Shown here piece by piece: positions 5,593-7,849 of a stretch of 7,849 bases of DNA (position 1 is its first letter; the number at the start of each line of letters is the position of its first letter). The notes beneath the pieces are model-generated. The model had not been told where the DNA came from. It searched no databases and worked only from the letters and a program-made list of their open reading frames with translations. Position numbers and translations under genes: made by a program. The stretch is from an uncultured Moraxella sp. (GTDB lineage Bacteria; Pseudomonadota; Gammaproteobacteria; Pseudomonadales; Moraxellaceae): positions 1 through 7,849 of the forward strand of contig CALTTC010000045.1 of assembly GCA_943908425.1 (NCBI GenBank), written 5' to 3'.

Positions 5593-5632
5593 TCGCCCAA
5601 GTTTATTGTTTTGGTTTATTGCTTTGTAACAA

Positions 5633-6373
5633 TCAACCAAATTCTTTAAAGCTCATCGCAGGTACATTCGGCTCTTTAACAATCGTGCCAGTAAGCCCCG
5701 CCTCCCACCATTTATCAGAAAACCAGTCTACTGAGCCATCGGAGGCTAATTTAACGTGGGGGATAGCAAGCACGCCTTCTTTACCACTGATGCGTTCAAC
5801 CCCATCCAAATACAGCTCCAAATCTAAGTTTTGTAAGGTATTGGCATCAATCTTAAAGCCACCCCCTGCCTTTGTTTTACCTGTGTAGGTGAGCTTATCG
5901 CCCACATTAACTTTCGCTTCAGGCTTAAAGGCAATTAAGCCGACATTGGCTTTTAAAATGTAATGCTCAGGGTCAATCACAGCAGAGCCTGATTTTTTTG
6001 ATACGCTAAAGCCTTGTGGGTCAATGTTATCGTGGGGCAGTTTAGTAAAGCCATCAGCCACACTAAACTCAACCGCGGTGAGCGTTTGAGCGTCTTTATC
6101 AATCTCAACCGCCACGCCCATCAATGCCCGTGCTAGAGCGTATTTATCAAATGAGTTAAATTTAAGCTTGACCTCGGTTGGCTCAGGCGTGGTCAAAACG
6201 CTAATGGCTTGCCCATAGTCGTCTTTGCCTGTGCTGGTCAGTGTATCTACTTTGACTTTTTGGCTTGTGGCAAAATCTGCCACATTGCCCATTTTAATAA
6301 AGCCGTCTGTGCTGCCAAATTTACGGCAATAAATATCGCCTTGGTAGCGTCTGCCTGATTGATTGTCAAACAT
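5633..6373 (-). CDS. Major tail tube protein, 246 aa
   Basis: This protein should form the hexameric rings of the tail tube. The N-terminus (MFDNQSGRRYQGDIYCRKFG) and GNVADFATSQKVKVDTLTST segment, then a VLTTPEPTEVKLKFN strand (about residues 59-73), are typical of phage tail tube proteins, in which early beta strands and an extended loop build the ring. The central part (residues about 125-170) resembles the usual beta barrel with a small inserted domain. The C-terminus is DKWWEAGLTGTIVKEPNVPA followed by MSFKEFG. There is no signal peptide or membrane segment. Length and its place between capsid and tape measure genes support the call. The ATG follows a strong AGGAGA site that overlaps the TAG stop of the preceding 59-residue gene, so the two are probably translationally coupled. 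Confidence 0.8.
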   Translation of the reverse strand: MFDNQSGRRYQGDIYCRKFGSTDGFIKMGNVADFATSQKVKVDTLTSTGKDDYGQAISVLTTPEPTEVKLKFNSFDKYALARALMGVAVEIDKDAQTLTAVEFSVADGFTKLPHDNIDPQGFSVSKKSGSAVIDPEHYILKANVGLIAFKPEAKVNVGDKLTYTGKTKAGGGFKIDANTLQNLDLELYLDGVERISGKEGVLAIPHVKLASDGSVDWFSDKWWEAGLTGTIVKEPNVPAMSFKEFG

Positions 6374-6382
6374 TACTGTCTC

Positions 6383-6562
6383 CTAGTGGTTATCTATTAA
6401 GGTTAATATAAGATACGCCCCATTTAAGAGTGCCAACCCTTTAACATAGTCTTTGGGTGGGACAAAGGGCTGTATCACCTCGCTGTTTTTAATGAGTAAA
6501 TCCAGTAAGGTTTTAATGGGTTTGAGTGTTAAGGCTTTGGGTTTTATCGGTTTTACGGTCAT
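6383..6562 (-). CDS. Small hypothetical phage protein, 59 aa, between capsid and tail tube genes
   Basis: The frame begins MTVKPIKPKALTLKPIKTLL, Lys/Pro-rich and basic, continues through VIQPFVPPKDYVKGLALLNG and ends with the moderately hydrophobic AYLILTLIDNH. I recognise no family. Reality is supported by context: its ATG overlaps the TGA of the preceding gene as ATGA, and its TAG stop is part of the TAGGAG ribosome binding site of the tail tube gene 9 nt downstream. Those overlaps are typical of co-translated phage genes. By location it could be a head-tail connector or assembly factor, but it is much shorter than known connectors, and any role is a guess. Confidence 0.7.
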   Translation of the reverse strand: MTVKPIKPKALTLKPIKTLLDLLIKNSEVIQPFVPPKDYVKGLALLNGAYLILTLIDNH

Positions 6563-6786
6563 TTTTTAATCTCACAGCTTAACGTTAATAAAGCATCTGT
6601 GTAGTCGTTATCACTTAGCACTTGCCCTGTTTTAATAAAATCCACCATTAATTTGGCGTTTAATAAAGCACTGGGCAAGTTGTTGCTGTACTGATGGGCG
6701 ATGGTTAGTGCCTGTAGACGTAAGGCTTTGTCATCTAGGGTATTTAAGATGTCAGAAAATTCTGCGGTGCTTAACCTATCAAGCAT
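6559..6786 (-). CDS. Small hypothetical phage protein, 75 aa, following the capsid gene
   Basis: The 75-residue product looks largely alpha-helical (begins MLDRLSTAEFSDILNTLDDK, with an ALRLQALTIAHQYSNNLPSA stretch from about residue 21) and is mildly acidic and cytoplasmic. I do not recognise the family. An AGGGAGA ribosome binding site lies about 8 nt before the ATG at 6784-6786, and the gene starts 14 nt after the capsid stop. Its TGA overlaps the ATG of the next small gene by 4 nt. By position it lies where lambda-like phages carry head-completion genes, yet it is shorter than those. It could be a displaced tail chaperone or a capsid accessory protein; neither can be shown from the sequence. 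Confidence 0.75.
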   Translation of the reverse strand: MLDRLSTAEFSDILNTLDDKALRLQALTIAHQYSNNLPSALLNAKLMVDFIKTGQVLSDNDYTDALLTLSCEIKK

Positions 6787-6800
6787 CTTTAAATCTCCCT

Positions 6801-7790
6801 TTAAGTCAATCTCACCGTCGCCACCAAATCAGGTCGCAGTACAAGTGGTAAGGGGTTACTTTGTGCGTGTAGCTGCCAGCCTTTATCGTGGGGCAGTTTT
6901 TCGGTGGACGCATAATAAGGCTTGGCAAGGGTATTTACCGTGGCGTTCATATCGGCAGGGGCAAAGTATTCTTTAAAAACATTTCTTGTCCCTGTGGGCA
7001 AAATAATCGCTTCATCGTCGGCAATGGTTAAGCCACTTTCAAACTCATCGGCATAAACGATAAATCTTACGCCTTTATGAATAAATTCTACATCGGTGTT
7101 GCCTTCACGGTATAGGCGTGCTTCTTGATGGCGTAAATACAGCTCTTTGACTGATTTATGCCCAATCAGCGCGTGCATAAAAGCAGGACTACAAAGGGCG
7201 ATAATGCCGTTTGTCATCTCGCCTTTTTTAAGCTTAGCAAGGTCAAGCTTGTACTGGTCAATCAATATGCCAGCATCGGTTTTGTCTGATGACAATGCCC
7301 ATTGGTATTCTTGCCTTGTTAAATCAAATTCTTTATAAATATCGGTCAAAACGGTTGTGCCATTACTGTCTAAGATTTTACCCTTTAATGCCCCAAGCAT
7401 CGCGTGCTCTCTTGTATAATCAATGTCGGCTTTCATTTGTAGTAATTTATCATTGACCAATTGAGCCACCGATTGGGTTTGGGTGGTTGTACCAAAGGCA
7501 CGTAAGTTTTGCACATCATCGGCTCGCACCACATCATCTTTGACAAAGTGCAGCATCGAAAAGGTTTTGGGCGTGCCGTGATAATGCTTCACAGGGTCGC
7601 CAACCGCGCCACGGGGACGGTGTTCTACCAAGGACAACTGCCCCTCTCGGCGTTCTATTTGCACATAAGTGGTCGCCTGATAGCTTGGGGTAAATAGATT
7701 TAAGCCAGATAACAAGGTTGGCGTATTGGGCAATAAATTGATTGCTTGGGTTAAATTGGCAATGTTATAGGTGGGGGTGGATAATGGCAT
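6801..7790 (-). CDS. Major capsid protein, lambda gpE family, 329 aa
   Basis: This is the shell protein of the icosahedral head. Its length is close to lambda gpE (341 residues). Several stretches match that family: an N-terminal segment with a TTYVQIERREGQLSLVEHRP strand (residues about 39-58); an RRRxI/LxNMRDEE-like region represented here by QSVAQLVNDKLLQMKADIDY; the SPAFMHALIGHKSVKELYL helix about two thirds along; an ILPTGTRNVFKEYFAPADM strand; and the closing NPLPLVLRPDLVATVRLT, which aligns with the gpE C-terminus (PLxLLxDPDxxVSVQLA). There is no protease or scaffold domain in the frame. The ATG at 7788-7790 follows a TAGGAGC ribosome binding site at about 5 nt. It is the first complete gene of the window and is followed at 14 nt by the 75-residue gene. 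Confidence 0.92.
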   Translation of the reverse strand: MPLSTPTYNIANLTQAINLLPNTPTLLSGLNLFTPSYQATTYVQIERREGQLSLVEHRPRGAVGDPVKHYHGTPKTFSMLHFVKDDVVRADDVQNLRAFGTTTQTQSVAQLVNDKLLQMKADIDYTREHAMLGALKGKILDSNGTTVLTDIYKEFDLTRQEYQWALSSDKTDAGILIDQYKLDLAKLKKGEMTNGIIALCSPAFMHALIGHKSVKELYLRHQEARLYREGNTDVEFIHKGVRFIVYADEFESGLTIADDEAIILPTGTRNVFKEYFAPADMNATVNTLAKPYYASTEKLPHDKGWQLHAQSNPLPLVLRPDLVATVRLT

Positions 7791-7804
7791 AAAAGCTCCT
7801 AAAG

Positions 7805-7849
7805 CTAATCATTAAATAAGGGTTGAGTGGTTAAAGGCTTAAAGACTGG
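7805..7849 (-). CDS. C-terminal end of an upstream gene (14 codons plus stop)
   Basis: One minus-strand frame is open from the window edge to a TAG at 7805-7807 and reads PVFKPLTTQPLFND; the other two frames stop earlier. The stop lies 14 nt before the capsid ATG, immediately before its ribosome binding site, as expected for the preceding gene of the operon. In lambda-like phages that gene is often the head decoration protein, but 14 residues are too few to identify it. Confidence 0.5.
   Translation of the reverse strand, partial: PVFKPLTTQPLFND

Noticed and set aside
5412..5888. Plus-strand open frame of 158 codons with a GTG start, crossing the com upstream region into the tail tube gene
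   Set aside because: More than half of it is antisense to the well-supported tail tube gene, it has no convincing ribosome binding site and no recognised domain. I treat it as a shadow, although the first 70 codons could be rechecked by homology search.
1..7849. CRISPR array, tRNA, rRNA, insertion sequence or attachment site
   Set aside because: I saw no spaced repeats, cloverleaf-like segments, transposase frames or paired terminal repeats. The only repeats are those listed.

Overview
The window is the head-to-tail junction of a siphovirus-type prophage. Every gene I can support lies on the minus strand, so the transcript reads from position 7849 down to 1. Base composition, codon use and the protein families suggest a gamma-proteobacterium of the Moraxellaceae (Moraxella most likely, Psychrobacter or a relative possible). 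The genus is inference, because no host gene is present.

In transcription order the structural genes are: the last 14 codons of an unknown gene (7805-7849); a lambda gpE-type major capsid protein (6801-7790); two small coupled genes of 75 and 59 codons (6559-6786, 6383-6562); a major tail tube protein (5633-6373); the tape measure protein (769-3993); a tail protein thought to act at the distal end (336-734); and the start of another tail gene that leaves the window (1-283). Spacing is tight, with an ATGA overlap between the small genes and stop codons merging into ribosome binding sites, as in a late operon.

Between the tail tube and tape measure genes, where the tail assembly chaperones normally sit, there is instead a block of about 1.4 kb (4092-5525) that looks like a self-contained moron. 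It has a weak terminator-like hairpin, a candidate sigma70 promoter, a 38-residue zinc-ribbon protein of the Mu Com family (5291-5407), a 116-nt leader, a D12-class DNA adenine methyltransferase (4320-5174), a 37-residue unknown ORF (4163-4276) and a strong intrinsic terminator. The two small genes were found by reading the sequence directly.

The most interesting signal is in the leaders of this block. The methyltransferase start codon lies inside an 11-bp perfect inverted repeat whose other arm is in the com-methyltransferase leader, and a second, shorter copy of that arm sits closer to the gene. In phage Mu, Com relieves a start-site stem-loop to switch on translation of the DNA modification gene mom. 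I infer an analogous Com-controlled switch here, acting on an unrelated enzyme. The 37-residue ORF has its own Shine-Dalgarno sequence partly buried in a 9-bp hairpin. Downstream of the terminator, a run of eight G/C pairs lies inside a possible promoter spacer ahead of the tape measure gene, a candidate for phase variation of tail expression.
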